A stretch of 64,000 nt of DNA. It comes from an uncultured Ellagibacter sp. Lineage in GTDB: Bacteria; Actinomycetota; Coriobacteriia; Coriobacteriales; Eggerthellaceae. A program made the translations under genes and the position numbers. Shown here piece after piece: positions 27,984-37,361 of this stretch. How positions within the stretch are numbered: position 1 is the first letter of the stretch; the number at the start of each line of letters is the position of its first letter. The stretch is taken from positions 1 through 64,000 of the forward strand of contig NZ_CAKUBT010000005.1 of NCBI RefSeq assembly GCF_934643285.1, written 5' to 3'. The notes below the pieces were generated by a model. It saw only the letters and a program-made list of their open reading frames with translations. It made no database searches and was not told the origin of the DNA.

Positions 27984-29156
27984 CTATGAGTGCGCGGCGA
28001 TGGTCGCCTGGTGCTCGTCGTAGGTCTTGTCGAAGAAGTAATCGATGGTACCCTGGTCGTTCGGCCAGAACGAGAAGAAGTAGTAGTCGTCGAAATCGGA
28101 CGCCGGATTGCAGGCCGCCTGAAGGCTGCCGATGCTCGGAGAACAGATGGGCGTCGGGGGCAGGCCCGCATGGCGGCGCGTGTTGTAGGCGCTGTCCGTG
28201 GACCAATCATAGTTGTCGGGGTCGCCGCCGATTTCGTAGGCAGTCGTGGCGTCCGAGCCCAAAAGGCCGTACGTCGGCGCACCGGTGTTCAGCAGGCGGT
28301 TGTAGAAGACCGCCGAAACCTTCGCGCGGATATCGGCATCCTCGCTCGCTTCCTTCTCGATAATCGAGGCAAGGATGAGCGTCTGGTACGCGTTGAAGTT
28401 CTTGCTGGTGGGATACGAATAATCGAGCGTCGCCACCTCGGTTTGGTACTGCGAGAGCATGGTGCGGATAAGCGAGTCTGCCGTATCGGTTGAGCTCACC
28501 GCATACGTTTTCGGGAAGAGGAAGCCCTCGAGCGAGTTCGTGCCCGCATCCTTCAAGAAGGGGAAGTCGCTCGCGTACACGCTCGCGTTGGATGCCTGCG
28601 CCTTGAAGTCGTCGGCCGAGATGCGGCCGTTCGTAGCGGAGCTCACGCGGTCGGCGATGTTTGCCAAGGTGAGGCCCTCGGGGATGGTGACCGAGGGGCC
28701 CGATAGGCCAGGGCCTGCGGAAAGCGTCTTCGCGAGGTCCTCAAGCGACATGCCGCCCGTCAACGTGTACGTGCCCGGCTGCAGCGAGCCATCGAGGCCG
28801 AGATCGGACACCTTCTTCGTGAAGTCGCTTGCAGACGAAACAAGTCCCGCCTCCTGCAGCGATTGGGCAATGGAAGACGTCGACGCGCCGTCGGCGACCT
28901 CGACGGTGACCTGCTGGCCGTCGGCAACGAGGTTGCCAGACGTGCAACCGCGAACAAGCGTGGACACGCCGAGGATGAGAAGCAGCGCCACGACGACGAT
29001 GACCGCGATGAAGGCAATCATCGGCCCCTTCGAACGCTTCGGTTGCAGCGCGCTCGTGTCGTAGGTACGGAACTGGCGATCGCCCATGGAATGCGCAACG
29101 CGCGCCCGATGATTCGGACGCGAAGAATAGGTGATTTGGCGTTTGAATGGAGCCAT
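27984..29156 (-). CDS. mltG: endolytic murein transglycosylase MltG
   Basis: MltG cleaves nascent glycan strands and limits their length. The protein has a cytoplasmic basic N-terminus, one membrane helix at about residues 46-66, a LysM-like part and the YceG domain. The catalytic glutamate is in LASIIEKEASE, with the later YDWSTDSAYNTRRHAGLPP and PISPSI-like substrate segment (PTPICSPSIGS). Gene order alaS-ruvX-mltG-yqeG-aroE is common in actinobacteria and Firmicutes, which supports the call. Confidence 0.93.
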   Translation of the reverse strand: MAPFKRQITYSSRPNHRARVAHSMGDRQFRTYDTSALQPKRSKGPMIAFIAVIVVVALLLILGVSTLVRGCTSGNLVADGQQVTVEVADGASTSSIAQSLQEAGLVSSASDFTKKVSDLGLDGSLQPGTYTLTGGMSLEDLAKTLSAGPGLSGPSVTIPEGLTLANIADRVSSATNGRISADDFKAQASNASVYASDFPFLKDAGTNSLEGFLFPKTYAVSSTDTADSLIRTMLSQYQTEVATLDYSYPTSKNFNAYQTLILASIIEKEASEDADIRAKVSAVFYNRLLNTGAPTYGLLGSDATTAYEIGGDPDNYDWSTDSAYNTRRHAGLPPTPICSPSIGSLQAACNPASDFDDYYFFSFWPNDQGTIDYFFDKTYDEHQATIAAHS

Positions 29157-29159
29157 CGG

Positions 29160-29588
29160 TTACCTTTCGAGATTGCGAGCAGCCCGTTCGTCGAGCCATG
29201 CCTGCAGAAACAGACTTGCCGCTATCATATCCACTTTGCCTCGCATGTCCTTCTCGCTTAGGCCCTTTTCACGCAAACTGCGCTTGGCCTCGCGCGAGCT
29301 AAGGCGCTCATCTGCGAATTCGTGGGGAATGCCGCAGTTTTTGGAGATGGCGTCGGCCACCTTGCGAATACGCTTCGCCTGCGGACCTTCCTTACCTGCA
29401 AGCGTTTTGGGAAGCCCGCACAAAAGCAGCTCGGGCTCCCAGTCCTCGAGCACGCGCTTGAACGGCTTCGCATTGTCCGTCACTTCCCGAGCAGGAAGAA
29501 CGCAAACGGGGGAAGCCACGCGCTCGCCGGGATCGCACACGGCGATCCCCACGCGGACCTCCCCAATATCGAGAGCAAGTATACGCAC
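29160..29588 (-). CDS. ruvX: Holliday junction resolvase RuvX/YqgF
   Basis: The 142-residue RNase H-fold protein has ILALDIGEVRVGIAV with the catalytic aspartate, DERLSSREAKR, and KVDMIAASLFLQAWLDE near the end. Members act in 16S rRNA 5'-end maturation and as putative junction resolvases. Its start is 3 bp from the alaS stop, and mltG starts 3 bp after its own stop. Confidence 0.94.
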   Translation of the reverse strand: MRILALDIGEVRVGIAVCDPGERVASPVCVLPAREVTDNAKPFKRVLEDWEPELLLCGLPKTLAGKEGPQAKRIRKVADAISKNCGIPHEFADERLSSREAKRSLREKGLSEKDMRGKVDMIAASLFLQAWLDERAARNLER

Positions 29589-29591
29589 AGC

Positions 29592-32225
29592 TTAGAGCAG
29601 CATCTTCCTGGCCGACTCGAGCGCAGCGTCGATGCCGGACACGTCCTTGCCGCCTGCCTGGGCCATCGCAGGCTTTCCGCCGCCGCCGCCCTTGACGCAC
29701 GGGGCGATCGTCTTGATCACCTCGCCGGCGTTGAAGCCAGCCGCCACAGCCTCGTCGGTGCCTGCAGCCAGAAGCGTAGCCTTCCCTTCGTTGTCGGCGA
29801 TGAGCACGACAGCGCCCGGGGTTTCCATACGCGCGCGAACGACGTCCCACATGTTGCGCATCGCGCCCGGCTGAGCGATCTTCACGCGGCTGATGATGAC
29901 GGGGTAGCCGCCCTGCGCCTGCTTGGCAGCCGAAAGAAGCATGTTCACGCCGTCGTCGGAGACGGCGGTCTTCGCGGCCTTGCGAGTCTTCTGGAATTCC
30001 TTCAGCGTCTTCACGTTGGCAGCCGTGCGCTCGGAGACGTCGAACAGCGGAACGCGCAGTTCAGCAGCGGTTTCCTTCAGCTCGGTCTCGATTTTGTTCA
30101 CGTACTCGAGGGCGCCGAAGCTCGTCACCGCCTCGATGCGGCGCAGGTTCGCGCCGACGCCGGTCTCGGAGGTAATCTTCACCAGGCCGATCTCGGCGGT
30201 GTTGGCCACATGGCAGCCGCCGCACAGCTCGCGGGAGAACTCGCCGCACTCGACGACGCGCACAACGTCGCCGTACTTCTCGCCGAACAGCGCCGTCACG
30301 CCGGATTCGCGGGCGGCGTCGAGCGAGGTCTCGTAGATGTTGGTGGAGACGGCGGACATGATTTCCTCGTTCGCGACGCGCTCGACCTCTGCCAACTGCT
30401 CGGGCGTGGTAGCCTCGAAGTGCGTGAAGTCGAAGCGCAAGCGGTCGGGGCCAACGTAGGAACCTGCCTGCTTCACGTGATCGCCCAGCACGCGGCGAAG
30501 CGCAGCATGCAGAATATGCGTCGCGGTGTGGTTGCGGGTGATGCGGGCGCGGCGCGCACCGTCGACCGCCGCGGTGACCTCGTCGCCCACGGCGATGGTG
30601 CCGGACGCGACCTTCACCTTGTGGCACACAAGGCCCTTCTCGGGAGCCTTCGTATCGAGCACGTCCGCCTCGGCGTTGGCGCCGCGAAGCGTGCCGGTAT
30701 CGCCGACCTCGCCACCCATCTCGGCGTAGAAGGTAGTCGTATCAAGCACGATTTCGCCTTCTTCACCTGCGGAAAGCTTTTCGACGCGCTCGCCGTTCGC
30801 GATGATGGCGACCACCTTCGCCGCGCATTCAAGCTTGTCGTAGCCCACGAATTCCGTAGCGCCGACTTCCTTCAGCACGTCGGCGTGGATGCCGCCGTAG
30901 GTGCTCCAAGCCGCCTCGGCGTCCTTCGTGTTGGCGGCGCGGGCACGCTCGCGCTGCTCGTCCATGCAGCGCTCGAATCCCTCCATGTCGACCTTCACGT
31001 TTCGGTCGGCGCACATCTCCTCGGTCACCTCGACAGGGAAACCGTAGGTGTCGTGCAGGGTGAACGCTTCCTCGCCCGAAAGCGTGTCGCCCTCGAGCTT
31101 GTCGAGCGCTTCCGCGAGAAAGACCTGGCCCTGGCGCAGCGTGGCGCCGAAGCGCTCCTCCTCGGAGAGGATCACGCGGCGAATGAGCTCGCGGTTTTCC
31201 ACGACCTCGGGATACACCGAGCCCATGAGCTCCACGATCTCGTCGACGTAGTCGTTCAAGAACGGCCCCTCGATGCCAATCATGTGCGCCTTCTGGATGG
31301 CGCGGCGGAGCAGGCGGCGCAGCACGTAGCCGCGGCCCTCGTTGGAGGGAAGGATGCCGTCGGCGATCATGAAGGTGACCGAGCGGCTGTGGTCGGCGAT
31401 GATGCGCAGCGACTTGTCCACCGCCGCGTCCTGCTTGTAGGTCTTGCCCGCCAGGCGCTCGCCCACGCCGACGAGGCTGCGGAGCACGTCGGTGTCGTAG
31501 TTGTTGGTAACACCCTGCATGATGGCGGCGATGCGCTCAAGGCCCATGCCGGTGTCGATGTTCTTGGTGAGCAGCGGTGCGAGCGTGCCGTCTTCCTGGC
31601 CGTCGAACTGGGTGAACACGCAGTTCCAGAACTCGAGGTAGCGGTCGCAATCGCAGCCGGGCTTGCAGTCGGGGCTGCCGCAGCCGACTTCGGGACCCTG
31701 GTCGAAGTAGATCTCGGAGCAGGGACCGCAGGGGCCGGTGGGGCCGGCGCGCCAGAAGTTATCGTCCTCGCCGAGGCGCGAGATGTGGTCCTCGGGAACG
31801 CCGAGCGACTTCCATATTTCGATCGTCTCGTCGTCGTCCTCGAACACCGTGAAGTAGAGCTTTTCCGCCGGCAGACCGAGCACCTCGGTGGAGAACTCGA
31901 AGGCCCAGGCGCACATCTCGTTCTTGAAGTACTTGCCGAAGCTGAAGTTGCCCATCATCTCGAAGAACGACAGATGGCGCGCGTCGCCGATGTTGTCGAT
32001 GTCGTTGGTACGCACGCACTTCTGCGCGGTCGTGGTGCCGATGTAGGCCGGGTCAAGCTCCTTCTGGTGGAGGAAGTAGGGCTTGAACTGCACCATGCCG
32101 GCGCTCGTCAGAAGCAGCGACGGATCGTCGGGGATGAGGGAGGAGGACGGCATGCGCTTGCATCCCTTCTCCTCAAAGAAGGCGAGGTACTTCTCGCGGA
32201 TTTCTGCGGTGGTCATGTACTTCAT
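29592..32225 (-). CDS. alaS: alanyl-tRNA synthetase
   Basis: AlaS charges tRNA-Ala. The class II core is at the N-terminus (LTSAGMVQFKPYF, RAGPTGPCGPCSEI). The editing domain has ITRNHTATHILHAAL and SRELCGGCHVANT with the zinc-binding His and Cys residues, and a C-terminal C-Ala domain follows with Gly-rich GGGGGKPAMAQAGGK. Length is about 877 residues. The ATG at 32225 is chosen by homology; the AAGGGAAG upstream is rather far. No T-box leader is visible in the 87-bp gap. Confidence 0.96.
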   Translation of the reverse strand: MKYMTTAEIREKYLAFFEEKGCKRMPSSSLIPDDPSLLLTSAGMVQFKPYFLHQKELDPAYIGTTTAQKCVRTNDIDNIGDARHLSFFEMMGNFSFGKYFKNEMCAWAFEFSTEVLGLPAEKLYFTVFEDDDETIEIWKSLGVPEDHISRLGEDDNFWRAGPTGPCGPCSEIYFDQGPEVGCGSPDCKPGCDCDRYLEFWNCVFTQFDGQEDGTLAPLLTKNIDTGMGLERIAAIMQGVTNNYDTDVLRSLVGVGERLAGKTYKQDAAVDKSLRIIADHSRSVTFMIADGILPSNEGRGYVLRRLLRRAIQKAHMIGIEGPFLNDYVDEIVELMGSVYPEVVENRELIRRVILSEEERFGATLRQGQVFLAEALDKLEGDTLSGEEAFTLHDTYGFPVEVTEEMCADRNVKVDMEGFERCMDEQRERARAANTKDAEAAWSTYGGIHADVLKEVGATEFVGYDKLECAAKVVAIIANGERVEKLSAGEEGEIVLDTTTFYAEMGGEVGDTGTLRGANAEADVLDTKAPEKGLVCHKVKVASGTIAVGDEVTAAVDGARRARITRNHTATHILHAALRRVLGDHVKQAGSYVGPDRLRFDFTHFEATTPEQLAEVERVANEEIMSAVSTNIYETSLDAARESGVTALFGEKYGDVVRVVECGEFSRELCGGCHVANTAEIGLVKITSETGVGANLRRIEAVTSFGALEYVNKIETELKETAAELRVPLFDVSERTAANVKTLKEFQKTRKAAKTAVSDDGVNMLLSAAKQAQGGYPVIISRVKIAQPGAMRNMWDVVRARMETPGAVVLIADNEGKATLLAAGTDEAVAAGFNAGEVIKTIAPCVKGGGGGKPAMAQAGGKDVSGIDAALESARKMLL

Positions 32226-32312
32226 GGTGGTTGTTCTTCCCTTATCACTCAAGAGCGCGTTGCGGTATTGCAGAAGCGCTCGTTTTCACGTTCTCAACAG
32301 CGCGAGGCGCCG

Positions 32313-33641
32313 CTATTTCTTGTCTTCCCTCCCACGCAGACGCTCTCTGATCTTGCGCCTGTTCTCGGCATTTTCGGCGCGTTTCTTCTCGGCGCGCGCG
32401 AATTCCGCCGATCCGTCGGGGTGCGGGGACGTAGCATCGGCGATAGGATTCGGCGCATCGCCGTCTTCGCTTGGCGAAGGCGTGCCTAAGAAGAACACGC
32501 CGTCCTTCGAGACGAGGCGTCTGCTCGTTCGCTTCTCGAAATAATACACGAAAACGGATTTCGCGACGGCAACGGCGGGAATAGAGGCCAGCATGCCCAC
32601 AAGCGAGCCCGAAAGCCCACCCATCGCGCCGCCAAGCGCCGAGCCCGCCATGAGGGCGATGAGCGTGAGCGCCGGATGGATGTCGACCGAGTCGGACATG
32701 ATCTTCGGCGAGATGAACGTGTAGACGAACTGCTGAATCACGATGGTGCCGAGAATGGCGATGACGGCGACGAGCGGGCTCACGAAGATGCCGACGATCG
32801 CAGCGAGACCGCCGCCCAGCCAGGGGCCGATAATCGGGATGATGTTTAAGATGCCCGTGATGCCGCCCAAGGCCATCGAGTTGGGAATGCCGAGCACGGC
32901 AAAGAGGATTCCGCAGGCCACGCCTATGATTGCGCACTGCAGAAGCGTACCTTTGATATAGCCTCCCATCACGCGCGTAAACGTGATGTGGAGCATCTCG
33001 AGGTCCTCGGCGTGCGCGTCGCCCACGAGGCGCCTGCATTCGCGCCCGAGCTGAGGCAGTTGCATGAGGATCCAGAAGGCGACCACAAGCGCGAAGCCGA
33101 TGGCCATAAGCGCGTTGGCAAGCCCCGTGCCGAACGCGATGGCGCCCGAGGCGCTGTTCTTCGCGAAGTCGCCCGCCCAATCCATGGCGGAGGCCTGCAC
33201 GTCGGTGACGAATGCGCGGACGGACTCGTCCTCGAGCATATAGGCGTAGCGCGCGTACATGTCGTTTGCCCAGTCGGAGATGCCCTGCACGTAGACGGGG
33301 ACGTTCTCGATCAAGTTCGCGAACTGTGTGTTCATGCCGACGCCAGGCGAGAACAAAAGGAACGCTACAAGCGCCAGCACCGCGAACATGATCACGTAGC
33401 CGATGGCCGTGCCCACCGTTCGGTTGATGCCGATTTCCTCGAGCTTGTTCACCGTGCCGCGCAGGACGAACACGATGATGGTCGTCCAGATGACGATGGC
33501 GACAGGCACCGAGAGAATGTTCAATAGCTGCACAACGACCCAGGTGAGCGCGATGGCGCCCACGATAGTCCAAACGTTTAAGAAACGCCTGCGAGCCTTG
33601 TCCGTCTTATCCGATTGCTTGTTCTGCGCCACGTCGCTCAA
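32313..33641 (-). CDS. AI-2E family transporter (PerM-like)
   Basis: This 442-residue membrane protein has two N-terminal helices, a soluble central part, and five or six further helices. IPNSMALGGITGILNIIPIIGP is the characteristic proline/glycine segment (shown in part here: GITGILNIIPIIGP). A charged Lys/Arg/Glu-rich tail of about 70 residues ends the protein. Members export or exchange ions or small molecules; autoinducer-2 transport is shown for only a few. It is clustered with DUF948 and alaS. Confidence 0.88.
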   Translation of the reverse strand: MSDVAQNKQSDKTDKARRRFLNVWTIVGAIALTWVVVQLLNILSVPVAIVIWTTIIVFVLRGTVNKLEEIGINRTVGTAIGYVIMFAVLALVAFLLFSPGVGMNTQFANLIENVPVYVQGISDWANDMYARYAYMLEDESVRAFVTDVQASAMDWAGDFAKNSASGAIAFGTGLANALMAIGFALVVAFWILMQLPQLGRECRRLVGDAHAEDLEMLHITFTRVMGGYIKGTLLQCAIIGVACGILFAVLGIPNSMALGGITGILNIIPIIGPWLGGGLAAIVGIFVSPLVAVIAILGTIVIQQFVYTFISPKIMSDSVDIHPALTLIALMAGSALGGAMGGLSGSLVGMLASIPAVAVAKSVFVYYFEKRTSRRLVSKDGVFFLGTPSPSEDGDAPNPIADATSPHPDGSAEFARAEKKRAENAENRRKIRERLRGREDKK

Positions 33642-33644
33642 AGC

Positions 33645-34382
33645 CTACTCCTCCGAAGACGCCGTTTTCTCGGCATCAGATGAGGCGGTGGCACCCGTTT
33701 CCGGGGCATAGGTGAAGTACTTGCCCTCGTCGGAAGAGGCGGGCTCGACTACGGGCGCGGGCTCAGGTTGCACGGCGGGCTTGGCTGCGGGGGTCGCGGC
33801 GGTCGCGGCTGCGGCGGAAGCGGAAGTCTCCTCGTTAGACGCCTTGCCGGCGACTCGGCCTTTGCCAGCCGCAACTACGGCAGCTGCGGCATCGGCGGTC
33901 GCATCGACGAAGTCGCTGACGGGATTAGGCTCGTCAGGCGCGCCCTGCCCTAAGGCAACAGACTCGTCGGACGCCTTTTTCGGCGTGAACTTCCGGCGGA
34001 CCTTCTTGGTGACGGAGTTGACGAGCTCGAGGGGAGCATTGGTCACCGTATCGACCGCGTTCACGGCACTCGATGCCGAGCTGGTGATTTCCCCCACGTC
34101 CTCGAGAATCTGATCGAGGCGCATGACTTCCAGATTCGCGGCGTCGACCGTGAGGGACACGCGATCGACCAGGGGATCGATTTTGTCGCACACAGGCTCA
34201 AGCGATGCCGTAATCTTCTCCACGTGCTCGAGCGTGGGCTCGAGTTGCTTCTGCACGCTCGTCACCGTTTCGCGAGTCTTGCGAATCGTCATGACAAGCT
34301 CGATGACAAACCACACCAAAACGATGCCGACCAGCACATACACCACCGGCAAAGCAACGTTTATCACGCTGAAGAAATCCAT
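33645..34382 (-). CDS. DUF948 family membrane-anchored protein
   Basis: The 245-residue protein starts with a membrane helix (about residues 8-30), followed by a coiled-coil part with KTRETVTSVQKQLEPTLEHV and repeated helical segments typical of DUF948. The C-terminal 90 residues are Ala/Pro/Glu-rich and probably disordered. Function in the family is unknown; a cell-envelope or stress role is suggested in Firmicutes. The stop lies 3 bp before the AI-2E gene start. Confidence 0.82.
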   Translation of the reverse strand: MDFFSVINVALPVVYVLVGIVLVWFVIELVMTIRKTRETVTSVQKQLEPTLEHVEKITASLEPVCDKIDPLVDRVSLTVDAANLEVMRLDQILEDVGEITSSASSAVNAVDTVTNAPLELVNSVTKKVRRKFTPKKASDESVALGQGAPDEPNPVSDFVDATADAAAAVVAAGKGRVAGKASNEETSASAAAATAATPAAKPAVQPEPAPVVEPASSDEGKYFTYAPETGATASSDAEKTASSEE

Positions 34383-34483
34383 CCGCGCCTCCTTTGTTCC
34401 GAAGCCCTAACTATAGCACTTCGCCCGTTCCATCAGGCTCTTTCCGCGGCGTTTTCACCTGCTGTTCATAGGCTTCGCCGGCG

Positions 34484-34510
34484 GGTTGATTCGCAAGTTC
34501 ATCCGAACAC
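34484..34510. repeat. 27-bp repeat, inverted copy of 19105-19131
   Basis: The first 20 bases read GGTTGATTCGCAAGTTCATC and the 27 bases match 19105-19131 exactly in reverse complement. The TTCATCCGAACAC part resembles the IS terminal motif CTCATCCGGAC found a few bases later. Confidence 0.8.
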
Positions 34511-34520
34511 TTCAATTTCG

Positions 34521-34744
34521 TTCTCGAACTCATCCGGACACGTCCGGATGAGTTCGAGAATTCCTTTCCGGAGGCGAGGGCCGAGGGCCCTCCCGAGAGA
34601 AAGGAAGAAAGATGCAGGGAAAGAAGCAGCGGAAGCGCTACCGCAGGCTGGACAGGCGCGACGAGCCCCAGGGGCTGTCGCCCCAGCAGATAGCGCTGGG
34701 CAGGGCCGGCCAGATCGAGGCCTCGCCCTCGACCATATACCGGC
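34521..34744 (+). mobile_element. IS30-family left end and truncated transposase gene
   Basis: A perfect palindrome with 19-bp arms (34521-34539 and 34542-34560) and a 2-bp centre contains CTCATCCGGAC in both directions. This equals two IS ends joined head to head. At 34612, after a purine-rich ribosome site, a transposase frame begins; GLSPQQIALGRAG and SPSTIYRHV match the N-terminal helix-turn-helix of IS30-type transposases. It is cut off after about 44 residues where MFS-like sequence starts. Only the first tenth of a normal IS30 transposase is present, so the element cannot move by itself. Confidence 0.7.
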
Positions 34745-35442
34745 ATGTTCATCGCCGGCGGACTCAACTACCATGTCGTCTTCGCAACCTGCGCCGTCGC
34801 CTCCGCAATTGCCATCGTGTGCACGCGCCTGGTCAAGGTCCCCAATGACGCCGGACCATGGTCCGCCCTGGCAGTTTCAAGATCAGCAGCTTCCTCGATC
34901 GCCGTGCCGCCGTCTTCGCGGTGTTTATGTTCCTCGTGGCCTGCGGCTACGCCTCGATCAACACCTACCTCAACAGCTGCGCCATCGACCGCGGTCTGCA
35001 ATTCTTCGCCCCGCTCACCTTCCTTGCGTACTCCGTGCTCCTTCTCATCACGCATCCGATTACCGGCAAGTTGATGGATCGCCACGGCGAGAACGCAATC
35101 CTCTACATCTCGATTGCATGCAACGCGCTTGCGTCTGTGATCTGCGCGTTTGCCTTCAACGGCGGGATGTTCGTCCTCGTCGGCGTCTTCATGGCGCCGG
35201 GCTTTGGCACCTGCATGAGCATCGGCCAGGCGGTCTGCGTGAAGATCATCGGCCAGCAGAAGAGTGCGGTGGGTATCTCGACCTTCTTCCTGCTCTGCGA
35301 CCTCGGCTGTGGCGTTGCGCCCGTGGCCTGGGGTAACGTCCTCGCTGCAACGGATTACACGACGATGTTCCTCATCTGCGCGCTGTGTTCTGTCGCCGCG
35401 TTCGTGTACTACGCGCTCGTCCACGGTCGCAAGCGCGGTTAG
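34745..35442 (+). pseudogene. truncated, frameshifted MFS transporter
   Basis: The frame at 34745 (MFIAGGLNYHVVFATCAVAS, a membrane helix) changes near 34855 to the frame that starts MVRPGSFKISSFLDRRAAVF and continues with six hydrophobic segments to a stop at 35442. Together they correspond to roughly the second half of a 12-helix major facilitator protein. The 5' half is missing and has been replaced by the IS30 fragment. The gene is therefore broken both by truncation and by a frameshift; a downstream fragment of about 194 residues remains open. Confidence 0.75.
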
Positions 35443-35455
35443 ATCCCCGAAAGCC

Positions 35456-35482
35456 AAAAAGCCTGAACGATGAATCGTTCAG
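35456..35482 (-). terminator. terminator of the ABC importer operon
   Basis: CTGAACGA/TCGTTCAG arms with a 4-base loop (35463-35482) are followed on the minus strand by GCTTTTT. A good intrinsic terminator after the ATPase gene. Confidence 0.85.
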
Positions 35483-35530
35483 ACAATTCGCCGTACCCGT
35501 GCCGATAGCCTGCCGCCTGGCTTGCAAGCG

Positions 35531-36310
35531 TCAGCACTTTGTGCGCCGCCACAGCGCATACGAACTCCCCAGCTCGCCATGCAGCAGCTCGATGCGCACG
35601 TCGAAGGCGTCTTCGACAGCTGCGAGTACCTCGGCCTCATGTGGCGCCCCTTGCGACAGCAGCTTTCCGGCACGCATAACGCAGACCTCGTCGGAGTACT
35701 TGAGCGCCAGGTTGATGTCGTGGATCACCGCGACGACAGTCTTGCCGTGCTCCTCCTTGAGCGAGCGCATCAGCTCCATCACCTCGTAGCACGCCGACAC
35801 GTCGAGAAACGAGATCGGCTCGTCGAAGAGCACCACGGGCGCATCCTGCGCCAGGACCATGGCGATGAAGGCACGCTGACGCTGCCCGCCGGAGAGCTCG
35901 GCCACGGGGCGCTCGGCGAGCTCTGCAAGCCCGCATGTCGCAAGCGCCCGGTCAACTGCCTCGTAATCCGCTGCGTCCATCGTCGCGAACATCCCATGGT
36001 GCGGAAACCTCCCGCACTCCACAAGCCGCCGCACGCTCATGGGCGGTGCCGCGTGCTCCTGCGCCAGCAAGCTCAGCAGCCGTGCGCGCTCTTTGGAGGA
36101 AAGCGCGCTGGCATCGTGCCCCAGCACGCGGATGCTGCCCTCCCAGGGCTTGCAGATGCCGCTTGCCAGCTTGAGCAGCGACGACTTGCCGCAGCCGTTG
36201 GGGCCGATGATGCTCGTCACCTTACCTTGCGCGAGCTCGAGGTCCAGCCTGCAGAACAAGGCGCGCTCGCCGTAGCCAAAGCTGACGTCGCTCAGCTGCA
36301 CGCTAGCCAT
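35531..36310 (-). CDS. ABC transporter ATPase, iron/siderophore/heme (FecE-like) type
   Basis: The 259-residue ATPase has Walker A IIGPNGCGKSSLL, signature LSGGQRQRAFIAMVLAQD and Walker B VVLFDEPISFLD, with the FecE/FhuC-like arrangement. It energises the import of ferric chelates, heme or cobalamin together with the next two gene products. ATG at 36310 is chosen because it overlaps the permease stop by 8 bp in the usual coupled manner; an earlier in-frame start would overlap more deeply. Confidence 0.92.
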   Translation of the reverse strand: MASVQLSDVSFGYGERALFCRLDLELAQGKVTSIIGPNGCGKSSLLKLASGICKPWEGSIRVLGHDASALSSKERARLLSLLAQEHAAPPMSVRRLVECGRFPHHGMFATMDAADYEAVDRALATCGLAELAERPVAELSGGQRQRAFIAMVLAQDAPVVLFDEPISFLDVSACYEVMELMRSLKEEHGKTVVAVIHDINLALKYSDEVCVMRAGKLLSQGAPHEAEVLAAVEDAFDVRIELLHGELGSSYALWRRTKC

Positions 36311-37352
36311 CGAGGCCCCCCTTCCCACGGCGCAAGATCAGGTAGACGAAGAACGGCCCGCCCAGCAGGGACAAGACGATGCCGACGGGGATCTCGTACG
36401 GGGCGAACATGGTGCGGGCGAGCAGGTCGCACAGGCACACCAGCAGCCCACCCAGCAGCGGCGCCATCGCAAGGACGCGGCGGTTATCGTGGCCCACCAG
36501 AGCGCGGACCGCGTGCGGGACGATGAGCCCCACGAATCCGACGAGGCCCGCAAAGCTCACCGCACAACCCGCGAGCGCAGCGGCGGACACCAGCGCGGTA
36601 AGGCGCGTGCGGCGGACGTTGAGGCCCAGGGAGTGCGCCTGATGCTCGCCCAGCGAGAGCAGGTTGAGCCGCGTGCCCTGCAACAGGCCGAGCACCAGCA
36701 CCACGCAGATCGCGCAGCCGGGGACGATGACCTCGCTCAGCTTGACGCCGGACAGCCCGCCGACCAGAAAGCCCGAGGCGCTCACGTAGGCGTCCGGGTT
36801 CACGATGAGGATCGTGTTCATGCCGGCGGTGAAGATCGCCGTGAACGCCATGCCGGCGAGCACGACGGTGAGGCGTGGCGAGCCCCCAAGGCCTGCCACG
36901 GCAAAGATGAGCCCCGCCACGCACAACGCGCCGAGGAAGGCCGCCACGGGAGCGAGCCCAAAGACGTTGGGGAAGGCGCACGCCGCCAGCAGCACGAAGA
37001 AACCCGAGCCCGCGTTCACGCCGATGACGTTGGGGCTGGCCAGGGGGTTGTCGAGTGCCGCCTGGATGAGCGCGCCCGCCTGCGCGAGCGCGGCGCCGGC
37101 CAGAAGCGCTGCGAGCACGCGCGGCAGGCGGATGTTCCAGATGACGTTTACCGCCGTCTGCTCGGCAGGTGCGCCAAAGGCGAGGGCGAGCACGTCGGGC
37201 AGGCCGACGGAGGTCGAGCCGATGACGATGCCGAGCACCGCCACGCATCCCAGCAGCGCTACTGAGGCAACCATGGCCACTGCGAATCGTCCGTCCGCCT
37301 GCAAGGCGCGCCCGCGCTTGCCGCGTGAGTTTGTCGTCTGCATCTCCTTCAA
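36303..37352 (-). CDS. FecCD-family ABC permease
   Basis: This 349-residue protein has about ten membrane helices. NIRLPRVLAALLAGAALAQAG, a core signature of the BtuC/FecCD family, is at about residue 72-92 (core LPRVLAALLAGAALA). GFVGLIVPHAVRALVGHDNR is the loop that contacts the ATPase. Two copies form the import channel. It lies between the binding protein and the ATPase in a three-gene operon. Confidence 0.93.
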   Translation of the reverse strand: MKEMQTTNSRGKRGRALQADGRFAVAMVASVALLGCVAVLGIVIGSTSVGLPDVLALAFGAPAEQTAVNVIWNIRLPRVLAALLAGAALAQAGALIQAALDNPLASPNVIGVNAGSGFFVLLAACAFPNVFGLAPVAAFLGALCVAGLIFAVAGLGGSPRLTVVLAGMAFTAIFTAGMNTILIVNPDAYVSASGFLVGGLSGVKLSEVIVPGCAICVVLVLGLLQGTRLNLLSLGEHQAHSLGLNVRRTRLTALVSAAALAGCAVSFAGLVGFVGLIVPHAVRALVGHDNRRVLAMAPLLGGLLVCLCDLLARTMFAPYEIPVGIVLSLLGGPFFVYLILRRGKGGLDG

Positions 37353-37361
37353 GGCCAGGCG

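Noticed and set aside
32226..32312. T-box or riboswitch before alaS
   Set aside because: The gap is 87 bp and has none of the conserved T-box motifs.
29322..32489. Open frame of 1055 codons on the + strand
   Set aside because: Antisense to alaS and ruvX; low-complexity Ala/Leu/His translation and no ribosome site.
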